Of a stretch of 64,000 nt of DNA, positions 31,589-40,993 are shown in pieces; the stretch's first letter is position 1; every line of letters begins with the position of its first letter. The stretch is from the NCBI GenBank assembly GCA_035995425.1, contig DASYKM010000173.1:1-64000 (forward strand), in the 5' to 3' direction. Position numbers and translations under genes: made by a program. The notes below the pieces were generated by a model. That model searched no databases and had not been told where the DNA came from. It worked only from the letters and a program-made list of their open reading frames with translations. Source of the DNA: CADEED01 sp035995425 (GTDB lineage Bacteria; Pseudomonadota; Gammaproteobacteria; Steroidobacterales; Steroidobacteraceae).

Positions 31589-33396
31589 GCGGAGACTTTT
31601 TGCGGGACGGTGCTGGGGCGCGGCAGGCAGACGATCACGCGCGTACCTTCACCGGCCTTGCTCTCGATATGGAACTCGCCACCGATCGCGCCGGCGCGCT
31701 CGCGCATGTTGTTGAGGCCGTAGCCCTGGCTGGCGTACAGCTCGGGCATGAGCGTCATGCCGCGGCCGTCGTCGATCACACTCATGGTCCATTGCGACGG
31801 TTCTTCGAGCAGCACGATGCGTACCGTGCTCGGATGAGCGTGGCGCAGCGCGTTGCTCACCGCCTCGGTGGCGATGCGCAACAGCTCGTGCTGGCGCTCG
31901 GGCACGAGGCCATCGCCAATGACGGCGCCTTCGAAGCTGCAGGTCGCGCGGCCTTCGACGGTGGCGCGCTCGGCGAGCTGGCGCAGCGCCAGCTCGAGAC
32001 CCACGCGGCGGGATTGATCCGGCCGCAACGCGCCAACCGAACGGCGCGCATCGGCGAGGCCCTGCCTCGCGAGGTCGTGGATGCGGGTGAGGATCGCCGG
32101 CAAGGGAGAGTTGCGTGCGCACTCGTGCATCGCTTCCTCGGCGGCGCCCAGCTGCATGAGGATGCCGGTGAAACCCTGCGCCAGGCCATCGTGGATTTCC
32201 TGGCCGATGCGATTCCGTTCGGCAAGCACCGCGGCGTCTTTTGCGGCCATGCCGAGCTTCTTCAGGCCGATGCACAGCGTGATCTGGTGCGCAATTGCGA
32301 GCGCGAGCTCGGCGCGCTCCGTGTTCAACGCCTCATCCTCCAGGAACGCCAGGCCGATGCAGCCCACGGTCTGCTCGCCGACCACCACTGGAAGTAGATA
32401 GACACTCTTGTGGCCTTCGCGCGCGTGCCAGGCGGCGGCGCCGGGCCACTCGATGCGGTCGAGCGGCTGCACCGGGTAGAACGAGGGTTCAGGAAACAGG
32501 GCGAGCACTTCGCTCAGCCGGGTTTCCTCCGGGGTGGCCGTGGCCTGGTAAGGCGGCGGAACGACCTTGCCGCCCTCGACATGGATGAAGGCTTTCCAGA
32601 GATTGGCGGTCTTGTCGAAGCCGATGGTGTACGCCGCCACGGCATTGAGCTGCCGCGTGGCGTCGATGAGGATGTTGCTGACGAAGTCCTGCGGGTCGGC
32701 ATCGCGCGCCAGCTTGGTGAGATTGGCGCGCAGCAGCGCATTGGCCCGCGTCGCGGACGACAGTCGATCTTCGGCGGCCAGCTCGCGCTCGCGGCGCATG
32801 GTGTCGACCAGGCGCTGGCGGTGCAGGGCGGCCCCCACCAGCCCGGCGGCAATCTCGAGCGCCGAGACGATCGACGAATCGAATTCACGAACCCGCTGCC
32901 AGTCGTCGAAGCCGATGACGCCGACGTATTCGCCGTCGACGAGAATCGGAACGATGGCCGAGGTGCGCGCCTTGTCGCTGGTGATGCTCACGCCTTCGAT
33001 GGCGCGCGCGGCATCCGGGCAGAAGACCACGCTCTTGCCCGACTGCAACATGGTGCAGAACTGATCCGAGCGCGGCTCGTTCCACGGATCGGTGCCGTCG
33101 CACTCGCTCATGGTGCAGGTGTCGCTCAGGGATTCGGTGACCCACTCGGCCTGGATCTTCAGCCACTTCTCGCCGTTCGGGCCGATCTCGGCAAAGGCCA
33201 GCGCGGTGCGATCCACCTGCGCGGCTTCGCCTAACAATTGCAGCACCTCGGGCATGGCCTTCATGGCGTCGGGCGCTTCCAGCAGCAGGCGGCTGGCCTG
33301 GGCCGAAGCCGACAGCAGCCGTTCCCGCTGGAGCAGGTACTGGGTGTTGAGGATGCCCTCGGCCGCGGCGGCGAGATCTACTGGGTTGATGCTCAT
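31585..33396 (-). CDS. GAF-domain sensor histidine kinase (NarX-type, HisKA_3)
   Basis: 603 residues, no transmembrane segment: a soluble kinase. Two GAF domains, about 35-185 and 225-360, the first containing several cysteines (DTCTMSECDG, DQFCTM, VVFCPD) that could bind a cofactor or sense redox. The HisKA_3 phosphoacceptor histidine is in ERNRIGQEIHDGLAQGF, and the HATPase domain has EAVSNALRHAHPS, DDGRGM and GYGLNNMRERAGAIGG. The start at 33396 has TAAAGT eight bases upstream and no Shine-Dalgarno. It lies 11 bases after the efflux outer-membrane gene. Confidence 0.9.
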   Translation of the reverse strand: MSINPVDLAAAAEGILNTQYLLQRERLLSASAQASRLLLEAPDAMKAMPEVLQLLGEAAQVDRTALAFAEIGPNGEKWLKIQAEWVTESLSDTCTMSECDGTDPWNEPRSDQFCTMLQSGKSVVFCPDAARAIEGVSITSDKARTSAIVPILVDGEYVGVIGFDDWQRVREFDSSIVSALEIAAGLVGAALHRQRLVDTMRRERELAAEDRLSSATRANALLRANLTKLARDADPQDFVSNILIDATRQLNAVAAYTIGFDKTANLWKAFIHVEGGKVVPPPYQATATPEETRLSEVLALFPEPSFYPVQPLDRIEWPGAAAWHAREGHKSVYLLPVVVGEQTVGCIGLAFLEDEALNTERAELALAIAHQITLCIGLKKLGMAAKDAAVLAERNRIGQEIHDGLAQGFTGILMQLGAAEEAMHECARNSPLPAILTRIHDLARQGLADARRSVGALRPDQSRRVGLELALRQLAERATVEGRATCSFEGAVIGDGLVPERQHELLRIATEAVSNALRHAHPSTVRIVLLEEPSQWTMSVIDDGRGMTLMPELYASQGYGLNNMRERAGAIGGEFHIESKAGEGTRVIVCLPRPSTVPQKVSA

Positions 33397-33407
33397 GGGT
33401 CGCTACT

Positions 33408-34838
33408 TTAACGCTGACCCGTTAATTGCGTCTGTGAGCCGGTTTCCCAACCCCCGCCCAGGGACTTGTAGACGGCAATCAGGCTGGTGGCGGCCTCGGT
33501 TCGGCTGCGGGCGAGGCGGTCCTCGGTTTCCAGCAGGGTGCGCTCGGCGTCCAGGACCTGGAGGAAGTCGCTGGCACCGTTTTCATAACGCACCCGCGCC
33601 AGGCCGGCGGCTGTATTGCTGGCGCGTACCGCCGCTTCGTCATGTACCAGCCGCTCGCGCGATCGGGCATGCGTGACCAGTGAGTCTTCGGTTTCCTCGA
33701 GGGCCTGAAGCACCGTCTGCTCGTAGCGCAGCACCGCGCCTTCCTTGCGCCACTTGGCGGCGCCGATGCGCGCTTGTACATGGCCAAAATCGAAGATGCC
33801 CCAGGAGATACCGGGCGCCAGCACGTAGGAATCCGTGCCACGGTCGCCGAGCGCCCCGGACGTGGCGGCGACGTAGCCCGCGTTGCCCGTGAACGTGACA
33901 CGCGGGAACAGATCCGCCACCGCGACACCGATGTTGGCGGTCGCACCGGCGAGCTCGCGCTCGGCAATGCGGATATCGGGCCGGCGCCGGAGCAGCCCGG
34001 CCGGGTCGCCGACCGGAACGATGCCCGGCAACGCGGGCAGATTCTGCGGCGGCGTGAGCTCGGCGCGCAGCGCGCCCGGCTCACGACCGATCAGCACGCT
34101 CAGGCGATGGATGGAACGCGCTACCGCTGCCTCGAGCGGCGCGATGGTCCCGAGCGTGCCGGAGAGCTGCGCCTGCGCGCGCGCGGTATCGAACTCGGTG
34201 CCGCTGCCGGCATCGAGGCGGACTTGCGCGAGATCCAATGTGGATTGTTGATTGGTGACGTTGCGGCGCGCGACATCGAGCTGCTGCTGCTGGCCACGCA
34301 GTTCGAAGTAGGTGCGCGTGACCTCGGCGGTGACGATCACCTGGGTGTCGCGCCGCGCGGCTTCCACGGCGCCGAGCTGTGCATTGCTGGCTTCGACGCC
34401 GCGACGCACTCCGCCGAAGAAGTCCAGCTCCCAGAACGCATCGAAGCCGGCGTCGTAGAGCTCGGACTCACGCGGCGCGCCGGGCAAGGTGTTCGCGTTC
34501 GCCGTGCGCGTCTTGGTATATCCGCCGCCCGCCTTGATGCTGGGCGCGAGGTCGAACGCGGCGTCACGGCGCAGCGCGCGTGCTTCGCGCACGCGCGTCA
34601 TCGCGATGCGCAGATCGTGATTCGAGGTGAGCGCGTCGTTCACCAGCTTCTCGAGCTCGGCATCGCCGAAGTTCTGCCAGAACTGCGCCACGCTCTGTTC
34701 GCCGGTGTAGGTGGGCGACTCGAGACTGTCGAAGCGGTCCGCCGTCTTCGTCTCCGGAGCGTGGTAGTTCGGGCCGACGGCGCAGGCAGAAAGGACCGCT
34801 GCCAGGATTGGCGACAATAGAAAACGCGCATTACGCAT
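33408..34838 (-). CDS. RND efflux outer-membrane lipoprotein (NodT/OprM family)
   Basis: 476 residues. Lipoprotein signal LSPILAAVLSACAVGPNYHA with lipobox cysteine followed by the family signature AVGPNY. Two repeated outer-membrane efflux domains, about 60-250 and 270-460, with RRRPDIRIAERELAGATANI marking the second. Forms the TolC-like exit duct for the adjacent pump. Start at 34838 overlaps the pump stop by eight bases (ATGCGTAA). Confidence 0.93.
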   Translation of the reverse strand: MRNARFLLSPILAAVLSACAVGPNYHAPETKTADRFDSLESPTYTGEQSVAQFWQNFGDAELEKLVNDALTSNHDLRIAMTRVREARALRRDAAFDLAPSIKAGGGYTKTRTANANTLPGAPRESELYDAGFDAFWELDFFGGVRRGVEASNAQLGAVEAARRDTQVIVTAEVTRTYFELRGQQQQLDVARRNVTNQQSTLDLAQVRLDAGSGTEFDTARAQAQLSGTLGTIAPLEAAVARSIHRLSVLIGREPGALRAELTPPQNLPALPGIVPVGDPAGLLRRRPDIRIAERELAGATANIGVAVADLFPRVTFTGNAGYVAATSGALGDRGTDSYVLAPGISWGIFDFGHVQARIGAAKWRKEGAVLRYEQTVLQALEETEDSLVTHARSRERLVHDEAAVRASNTAAGLARVRYENGASDFLQVLDAERTLLETEDRLARSRTEAATSLIAVYKSLGGGWETGSQTQLTGQR

Positions 34839-37800
34839 GGGAAATAACCTCATCGGCCACGACCGGCGCAGGCTTGGCCCGCTCACGACGCAGCAGCACA
34901 TAGAACACGGGGGTCAGCATCAGGCCGAACACGGTCACGCCGATCATTCCCGAGAACACCGCCGCGCCCATGGCGCGACGCACTTCCGCACCGGCGCCAT
35001 CCGCGAGCACCAGCGGCAGCACGCCCATGATGAACGCGATGGAGGTCATCACGATCGGACGCAGTCTCAGGCGAGCGGCCTCGAGCACCGCCGACACGCG
35101 ATCGCGACCCTGCTCCTGCAGGTGCTTGGCGAATTCCACGATCAGGATGGCGTTCTTGGACGCGAGGCCCACGAGCACCAGGAATCCGATCTGCGTGAAG
35201 ATGTTGTTGTCGCCACCCTGCAGGTGAATGCCCACGAGGCCAGCCAACAACGCCATCGGCACGATCAGGATGATGGCGAGCGGCAGTGAGAAGCTCTCGT
35301 ACTGCGCGGCCAGCACCAGGAACACGAACAGCACGCACAGCGGGAAGACGAAGAGGGCGGCATCGCCGGCATCTATCTGCTGGAAGGCGAGGTCGGTCCA
35401 TTCATACGTCATGCCCGCGGGCAGGTTCTCGTCGAGGATCTTCGAGATGGTTGCCTGCGCCTCGCCCGAGCTGTGGCCCGGTGACGGACCGCCGTTGATG
35501 TCGGCGCTCGAATAACTGTTGAAGCGCTCGACGATGTCCGGCCCGAACGATTCCTTGACGGAGATCAGTGAGCCGAGCGGGACCATCTCTCCAGCGGCGT
35601 TGCGTGTCTTAAGTGAAAGAATGTCATCCACTTGAGAACGGAACGGCGCATCCGCCTGCGCCACCACACGGTAAGTACGACCAAATCGGTTGAAGTCATT
35701 GACATACAGGGACCCCAGGTTCACTTGCAGTGTCTGAAACACATCGGAAAGTTTCACGCCCTGGCGCTTGGCCTTGAGACGATCCACGTCGACGTCCAAT
35801 TGCGGTACGTTGATCTGATAGCTGGAGAAAACGCCGGCCAGACCGGGATCGGCCCAGGCTTTCTGCAGCGCACCCTGCACGGCGCCATAGAGCGCCTCGG
35901 CGCCGCGATTCTGGCGGTCTTCCACGTTGAGCTTGAAGCCGCCCAATGTGCCGAGACCGATCACCGGCGGCGGCGGGAACACGGCGATGTACGCGTCCTG
36001 GATGCCCGCGAACTTCTGGTTGAGCGCGCCGGCAATGGCGCCGGCCGTCAAGCCCTTGCGCTCGTCGAAATCTTTCAACGGGAAGAACACCAGCGCCGCG
36101 CTCGACTGCGCGGCGAAACCATTCGCCGACATGCCGGTGAACTGCACCGAATCGAGTACGCCGGGCTGATCCTTGGCGATCTCACCCATGCGGTGTACGA
36201 CCGCGGCAGTGCGCTCGATCGACGATGCCGGTGGCAGCTGCACGATGCCGACCAGATAAAGCTTGTCCTGCTGCGGGATGAAGCCGGCCGGTGTCTTGTA
36301 GAAGCCGAACACGGTCAACGCCACGAGGCCGGCGTACACGGCGATCGCGATCGGCGCGCGTTTCACGGTCCGCGCCGCGCCCCGGGAATAAGCATCGCTC
36401 GCCCTCGTGAACAGCCTGTTGAAACGCGCGAAGAAGCGGCCGAACACCTTGTCCATGCCGCGGGTCAGCGCGTCGGGCTTGGCGTCATGCGGCTTGAGCA
36501 GCAGCGCCGCCAGGGCCGGCGACAGCGTCAGCGAGTTGAAGGCGGAGATCACGGTGGAGATCGCAATCGTCAGCGCGAACTGGCGATAGAACTGCCCCGT
36601 GAGGCCTTCGACGAATGCCACCGGGATGAACACCGCGCACAGCACCAGCGTGATGGCGATGATCGGCCGGCTCACCTCGCTCATCGCGCTCTTGGTGGCC
36701 TCGAGCGGCTTCTGGCCATTGGCGATGTGGCGTTCGACGTTTTCCACGACGACGATGGAGTCGTCGACCACGATGCCGATGGCGAGGACGAGCCCGAATA
36801 ACGACAGGGTGTTGATGGAGAAGCCGAGCGCGTGCAGTACCGCGAACGTGCCGATGACCGACACGGGCACCGCGACCAGCGGAATGATCGACGCTCTCCA
36901 GGTCTGCAGGAACAGGATGACCACGAGCACGACCAGCGCCACGGCCTCTAACAAGGTGTGGAACACGGCATCGATGGACTGGCGCACGAACTGCGTCGGG
37001 TCGTAGATGATCTTGTAGTCCATGCCCTGGGGGAAACTCTTCTTCAGAGTCTCCATGTCGGCCCGCACCTTGTTGGACAGCTCGAGTGCGTTCGAGCCCG
37101 GCGCCTGGAAGACGGGAATGGCGACGGCGTTTTCATTGCCGAGCAACGACTGCGTGGCATAGGTGGAGGCGCCCAGTTCGAGACGCGCGATGTCGCGCAG
37201 GCGCACGACTTCGCCGGCCTCGCCAGTCTTGACGACCACGTCACCGAACTCTTCCTCGCTGCCGAGGCGGCCTCGCGCATTCAGCGCCAGCTGGAATTCG
37301 GCGCCCTCCGCGGGCGGCGCGCCGACCTGGCCGGCGGCCACCTGCACGTTCTGCTCGCGAATGGCGGCGACCACGTCGCCAGTCGTGAGATCGCGCGCGG
37401 ACATTTTCTGCGGATCGAGCCACACGCGCATGGCGTAGTCGCCGGCGCCGAACACGCGCACGTCGCCGACACCCTTCAAGCGGGCGAGGGTGTCGCGCAC
37501 GTTCAGCGTGGCGTAATTGCGTAGATATAAGGAGTCGTAGCGGCCATCGGGGGAGGTGAGATGGACCACCATGAGGAACGCCGGCGAGCTCTTAAGCGTG
37601 GAAACGCCGATCGCGCGCACTTCTTCGGGAAGTCGCGGCAGCGCCTGTGCAACGCGGTTCTGCACCTGCACCTGGGCGCGATCGATATCCGTGCCGATGC
37701 GGAAGGTGACGGTCACCGCCAGCGAGCCGTCCATGGTCGCCTGCGAAGACATGTAGAGCATGTCTTCGACGCCGACGATTTCCTGTTCGAGGGGAGCCGC

Positions 37801-37989
37801 GACAGTCTCGGAAATGACCTTGGGGTTGGCGCCGGGATAGGCGGCGCGCACCACCACCGAGGGCGGCACCACTTCCGGGTATTCACTGATGGGTAGTTTG
37901 AAAAGCGAGATGGCGCCCGCGATCAGGATAAAAGCCGACAGGACCGATGCGAACACCGGCCTGTCGATGAAGTAATTCGAAAATTTCAT
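34831..37989 (-). CDS. RND multidrug efflux pump, inner-membrane HAE1 transporter
   Basis: 1052 residues. Begins KFSNYFIDRPVFASVLSAFI, the HAE1 N-terminus; twelve transmembrane helices are expected, with two large periplasmic loops. Proton-relay aspartates are in GIVVDDSIVVVENVERHI (TM4), and the second half has GLASKNAILIVEFAKHLQ with the TM10 lysine. The closest named resemblance is the MexF/OqxB group, which exports phenicols and quinolones; substrate cannot be read from sequence. ATG at 37989 chosen by homology over a 22-residue upstream extension. Confidence 0.93.
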   Translation of the reverse strand: MKFSNYFIDRPVFASVLSAFILIAGAISLFKLPISEYPEVVPPSVVVRAAYPGANPKVISETVAAPLEQEIVGVEDMLYMSSQATMDGSLAVTVTFRIGTDIDRAQVQVQNRVAQALPRLPEEVRAIGVSTLKSSPAFLMVVHLTSPDGRYDSLYLRNYATLNVRDTLARLKGVGDVRVFGAGDYAMRVWLDPQKMSARDLTTGDVVAAIREQNVQVAAGQVGAPPAEGAEFQLALNARGRLGSEEEFGDVVVKTGEAGEVVRLRDIARLELGASTYATQSLLGNENAVAIPVFQAPGSNALELSNKVRADMETLKKSFPQGMDYKIIYDPTQFVRQSIDAVFHTLLEAVALVVLVVILFLQTWRASIIPLVAVPVSVIGTFAVLHALGFSINTLSLFGLVLAIGIVVDDSIVVVENVERHIANGQKPLEATKSAMSEVSRPIIAITLVLCAVFIPVAFVEGLTGQFYRQFALTIAISTVISAFNSLTLSPALAALLLKPHDAKPDALTRGMDKVFGRFFARFNRLFTRASDAYSRGAARTVKRAPIAIAVYAGLVALTVFGFYKTPAGFIPQQDKLYLVGIVQLPPASSIERTAAVVHRMGEIAKDQPGVLDSVQFTGMSANGFAAQSSAALVFFPLKDFDERKGLTAGAIAGALNQKFAGIQDAYIAVFPPPPVIGLGTLGGFKLNVEDRQNRGAEALYGAVQGALQKAWADPGLAGVFSSYQINVPQLDVDVDRLKAKRQGVKLSDVFQTLQVNLGSLYVNDFNRFGRTYRVVAQADAPFRSQVDDILSLKTRNAAGEMVPLGSLISVKESFGPDIVERFNSYSSADINGGPSPGHSSGEAQATISKILDENLPAGMTYEWTDLAFQQIDAGDAALFVFPLCVLFVFLVLAAQYESFSLPLAIILIVPMALLAGLVGIHLQGGDNNIFTQIGFLVLVGLASKNAILIVEFAKHLQEQGRDRVSAVLEAARLRLRPIVMTSIAFIMGVLPLVLADGAGAEVRRAMGAAVFSGMIGVTVFGLMLTPVFYVLLRRERAKPAPVVADEVISHA

Positions 37990-38014
37990 GGGCTTCTCGC
38001 TAAGAATCTGTTTG

Positions 38015-39196
38015 TCAATTCTGTGCGACGACGGTCTGTCCGCCGTGACGGCCATCTTCCTTGTCGGAAGGCCCCATCGCGACCAGCTGCGGCGTCACCG
38101 GCATGCCCGGGCGCACCTGCTGCAGTCCCTTGACCACGATCACGTCGTCGAGCTTGAGACCCTCACGCACCACGCGCAGGCCGTCGATGAGCGGCCCGAG
38201 CTTGACCGGCGTGTACTCGATCTTGTTGCCCTCGCCGACGCGCAGCACGAACTTCACGCTCTGGTCGGTGCCGATGGCGCTGTCGTTGATGAGCAGCGCG
38301 TCGTACCTGGCGCTGCCGATCAGCTTCACGCGCGCGAACATGCCGGGCGTGAAACGACGATCCGGATTCTTGAACAGGCCGCGGGCGTGAATGGTGCCGG
38401 TGTTCGGATCGAGCTCGTTGTCGAGGAACACCATGACGCCTTCATGCGGATGGCCCTGTTCGTCGGCGAGCCCGGCCCAGACCGGGTTGTTGGCATTGCG
38501 CTGGCTCTTGAGCTCGCCACGCAGTTCCATGCCGACGTTCTTGAGATACACCTGCTCGTCGCCGTCGAAGGAGACGTAGATAGGATCGATGGAAACCACG
38601 GTCGTCAACAGCGTCTGGCCGGCGGCGACCAGGTTGCCGGCGGTGATTTCCGCGCGACCCACGAGGCCCGAGATCGGCGCCCGCACCTCGGTGAATGAAA
38701 GATCGAGCGCGGCGGATTCCACCGCCGCTTCAGCCGCCTGCAGATTGGCGGCGGCTTGCTCGTTACCCGAGGTACGCGCGTCGAACTCTTCCTGCGAGAT
38801 GGCGCGTGCCGCGACCAGCCGACCGGCGCGCTCGCCTTCGGATTTCGCCAGCGCCAATTGCGTCTTCGCGCGCGTCAGTTCGGCCTGCGCGTGTTTGAGG
38901 GTCGCCTGGTAGGGGCGGGAGTCGATCACGTAGAGGATGTCGCCCTTCTTGACCTCGTGGCCCTGGGCGAAGTGCGTGGCGGTTACGTAGCCGGAAACGC
39001 GCGGGCGGACTTCCACTCGCTCGACGGCCTCGAAACGACCAGTGAATTCATCGAACTCGGTGACCGACTTCTGGACCACCTTGGACGCCTGGACCGGGGG
39101 CGGCGCGGCGGGAGCTTCGGCGGCTTCATTGCGCGCACAGGCCACGAGCATCATGGCGGCGAGCGGCGCGAGCGAGAATTTCAAGACTGTATGCAC
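38015..39196 (-). CDS. RND efflux periplasmic adaptor (membrane fusion protein)
   Basis: 393 residues. Signal with lipobox FSLAPLAAMMLVACARNEAA, so membrane-anchored. Lipoyl-like halves (VEVRPRVSGYVTATHFAQG and LSFTEVRAPISGLVGRAEIT) flank an alpha-hairpin, followed by beta-barrel and membrane-proximal domains ending GLQQVRPGMPVTPQ. GTG at 39196 is preferred: GGGAG lies eight bases upstream, while the longer ATG frame lacks homology. First gene of the efflux operon. Confidence 0.9.
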   Translation of the reverse strand: MHTVLKFSLAPLAAMMLVACARNEAAEAPAAPPPVQASKVVQKSVTEFDEFTGRFEAVERVEVRPRVSGYVTATHFAQGHEVKKGDILYVIDSRPYQATLKHAQAELTRAKTQLALAKSEGERAGRLVAARAISQEEFDARTSGNEQAAANLQAAEAAVESAALDLSFTEVRAPISGLVGRAEITAGNLVAAGQTLLTTVVSIDPIYVSFDGDEQVYLKNVGMELRGELKSQRNANNPVWAGLADEQGHPHEGVMVFLDNELDPNTGTIHARGLFKNPDRRFTPGMFARVKLIGSARYDALLINDSAIGTDQSVKFVLRVGEGNKIEYTPVKLGPLIDGLRVVREGLKLDDVIVVKGLQQVRPGMPVTPQLVAMGPSDKEDGRHGGQTVVAQN

Positions 39197-39339
39197 GGGC
39201 GAATCTCCCTTCAGGTTGTGTTGCACATACTCCTCGGATGCGTTCCCCGGCACATGGACCAGGTGAGGCACGGGGCGGGACTAATGCGGAAGGGAGTGCT
39301 CTACCTCTTTAGGAGGAGAGCAGCGTAAATTAGCGACCC

Positions 39340-39867
39340 ATGCCGACTCATATGGAACTGGTGCTGCGCGCCGCCGCGTTCGCCGCCGAAAAACATCGCA
39401 ACGGGCGCCGCAAGGACGAGGAAGCCTCGCCCTATATCAATCACCCGATCCAACTCGCCTACATCCTGGTGCAGGCGGACATCGAAGACCCGACCGTGCT
39501 GGCCGCGGCGCTGCTGCACGACACGATCGAGGATACGAACACGACGCATGATGAGATCGAGATCGTGTTCGGTCATGAAATCGCAAACATCGTCGTGGAA
39601 TGCTCCGACGACAAGACGCTTACCAAGCTCGAGCGCAAACAGGCGCAGATCGACAAAGCCGCAAAGATCAGCGCCAGGGCCAAGCTGGTGAAGATCGCGG
39701 ACAAGATTGCCAACGTGAGCGACATCGACGGCGCGCCGCCCGCGGGCTGGTCGCTCGAACGCAAGCGGGAATATTTCGATTGGGCCAAACAGGTCGTCGA
39801 CCGGATGCGCGGTGTGCATCCGAAGCTCGAAGCGCGTTTCGACGCGGAGTACCGGAAGCGGCCCTAG
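39340..39867 (+). CDS. MESH1-like small alarmone hydrolase (HD domain)
   Basis: 175-residue single-domain HD hydrolase. Manganese ligands are all present: His35 (INHPI), His60-Asp61 (ALLHDTIEDT) and Asp121 (KIADKIANVS). The segments RRKDEEASPYINHPI, SDDKTLTKLERKQ and GWSLERKREYFDWAKQVVD follow the metazoan MESH1/HDDC3 pattern closely rather than the hydrolase domain of long RelA/SpoT proteins. Expected activity is removal of the 3' pyrophosphate of (p)ppGpp, or NADPH phosphatase as reported for animal MESH1. No synthetase domain. ATG has no Shine-Dalgarno, but TAAATT lies eight bases upstream. Confidence 0.85.
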   Translation: MPTHMELVLRAAAFAAEKHRNGRRKDEEASPYINHPIQLAYILVQADIEDPTVLAAALLHDTIEDTNTTHDEIEIVFGHEIANIVVECSDDKTLTKLERKQAQIDKAAKISARAKLVKIADKIANVSDIDGAPPAGWSLERKREYFDWAKQVVDRMRGVHPKLEARFDAEYRKRP

Positions 39868-39919
39868 CAATGTCTGTCGCCCGTCCAGAACTTCACGACC
39901 ACGTCGCAGTCTTCCTTAC

Positions 39920-40552
39920 ATGACACCCATCGTTCGCCTGCTGCTGCTTGCCAATGTCGTCGTATTCGGTCTGCAGAACCTCGCCGACGACGAGCTGTTT
40001 CGGCACTTCGCGCTGTGGCCGCTGGGACGCCACTACGTGTCCGGCCTGGGATTCGTGGGCTTCGAACCATGGCAGCTCGTCACTTCCGCGTTCCTGCATG
40101 GCGGCTTTGCGCACATCGCGCTCAACATGTACGCGCTGTACATGTTCGGCGGCATGGTCGAGCGCGTGCTCGGGTCGCGCCGCTTCGCGTGGCTATATTT
40201 CGCGTCGGTGCTCGCCGCGGCGGTGGTCCAACTGATCGTGGTGACCGCCACCCTGGCTTCGGGTGCGGCGCCGACGGTCGGCGCATCCGGTGGCGTGTTC
40301 GGTGTGCTGCTGGCGTTCGCGCTGCTGTTTCCGCACAGCCGGGTGTACATCATTCCGATACCGTTCGCGCTCAAGGCGTGGGTGATGGTCACCGGCTACG
40401 CCATCGTCGAGCTCGCGAGCGGCGTGTTCGGCACCACCCAGGGGGTCGCGCACTTCGCGCATCTGGGCGGCATGCTGGGCGCCGGCATCGTGATGCTGGC
40501 GATCGGCTATCGATCGCGTGTGCAGCCGGGTGGCAATCTGCGCGGACCTTAG
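39920..40552 (+). CDS. Rhomboid-family intramembrane serine protease
   Basis: 210 residues with six hydrophobic segments. The catalytic dyad is visible: Ser123 in GASGGVFGVL and His181 in HFAHLGGMLG. HGGFAHIALNMYALYMFGG is the conserved TM2 region, with the His and Asn that form the oxyanion hole. Compact GlpG/YqgP-like type without an extra cytoplasmic domain. ATG at 39920 chosen; upstream codons in frame overlap the alarmone hydrolase. The stop overlaps the tail of a decayed LysR gene on the other strand. Confidence 0.9.
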   Translation: MTPIVRLLLLANVVVFGLQNLADDELFRHFALWPLGRHYVSGLGFVGFEPWQLVTSAFLHGGFAHIALNMYALYMFGGMVERVLGSRRFAWLYFASVLAAAVVQLIVVTATLASGAAPTVGASGGVFGVLLAFALLFPHSRVYIIPIPFALKAWVMVTGYAIVELASGVFGTTQGVAHFAHLGGMLGAGIVMLAIGYRSRVQPGGNLRGP

Positions 40553-40866
40553 AGTCCGAAACGTTCGACCACGAAGTCTACGAACGCCTTCATCTTCGGC
40601 GTGGCCTGGCCGTCGCGCATATAGATGAGATGCATGACGCGCGCTGGGCGCAGGAACTTCGACAAGACCGGCACCAGGCGTCCCGCGGCAACGTCGTCTC
40701 CGAGCAGGGCTTCAGGTTGCATCACGATGCCGGCGCCGGCGAGCGCGGCATTGCGCAGCGCCAGCCCGTTGTTCGAGGTGAAGCGAGGTAATGGCAGCGC
40801 AACCTTGCCTCGCTTGCGCCCCAGCGACCAGCCGCCGCGCGAATCCCAGTGCGTGAAGCCGAGAGA
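40549..40866 (-). pseudogene. C-terminal remnant of a LysR-family regulator
   Basis: About 105 residues matching only the end of a LysR substrate-binding domain: THWDSRGGWSLGRKRGK, then FTSNNGLALRNAALAGAGIV, DDVAAGRLVPVLSKF and KMKAFVDFVVERFGL. The helix-turn-helix and about two thirds of the protein are missing; upstream sequence turns unrelated near 40870 and then reaches arsC. An earlier in-frame ATG at 40917 would add non-homologous residues. Non-functional as a DNA-binding regulator. Confidence 0.8.
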
Positions 40867-40993
40867 CCATCCTGCAGATGATGTTCTATGCCGGCGGCGC
40901 GGCTGTCGCAAACGCACTGCAAGTAGCGGGTGAAGTATTTCGAAGTCAGGGTGTCAGTGTGAGGCTGCGCCCGTAGCAAGCCAGCCTGCGCGC

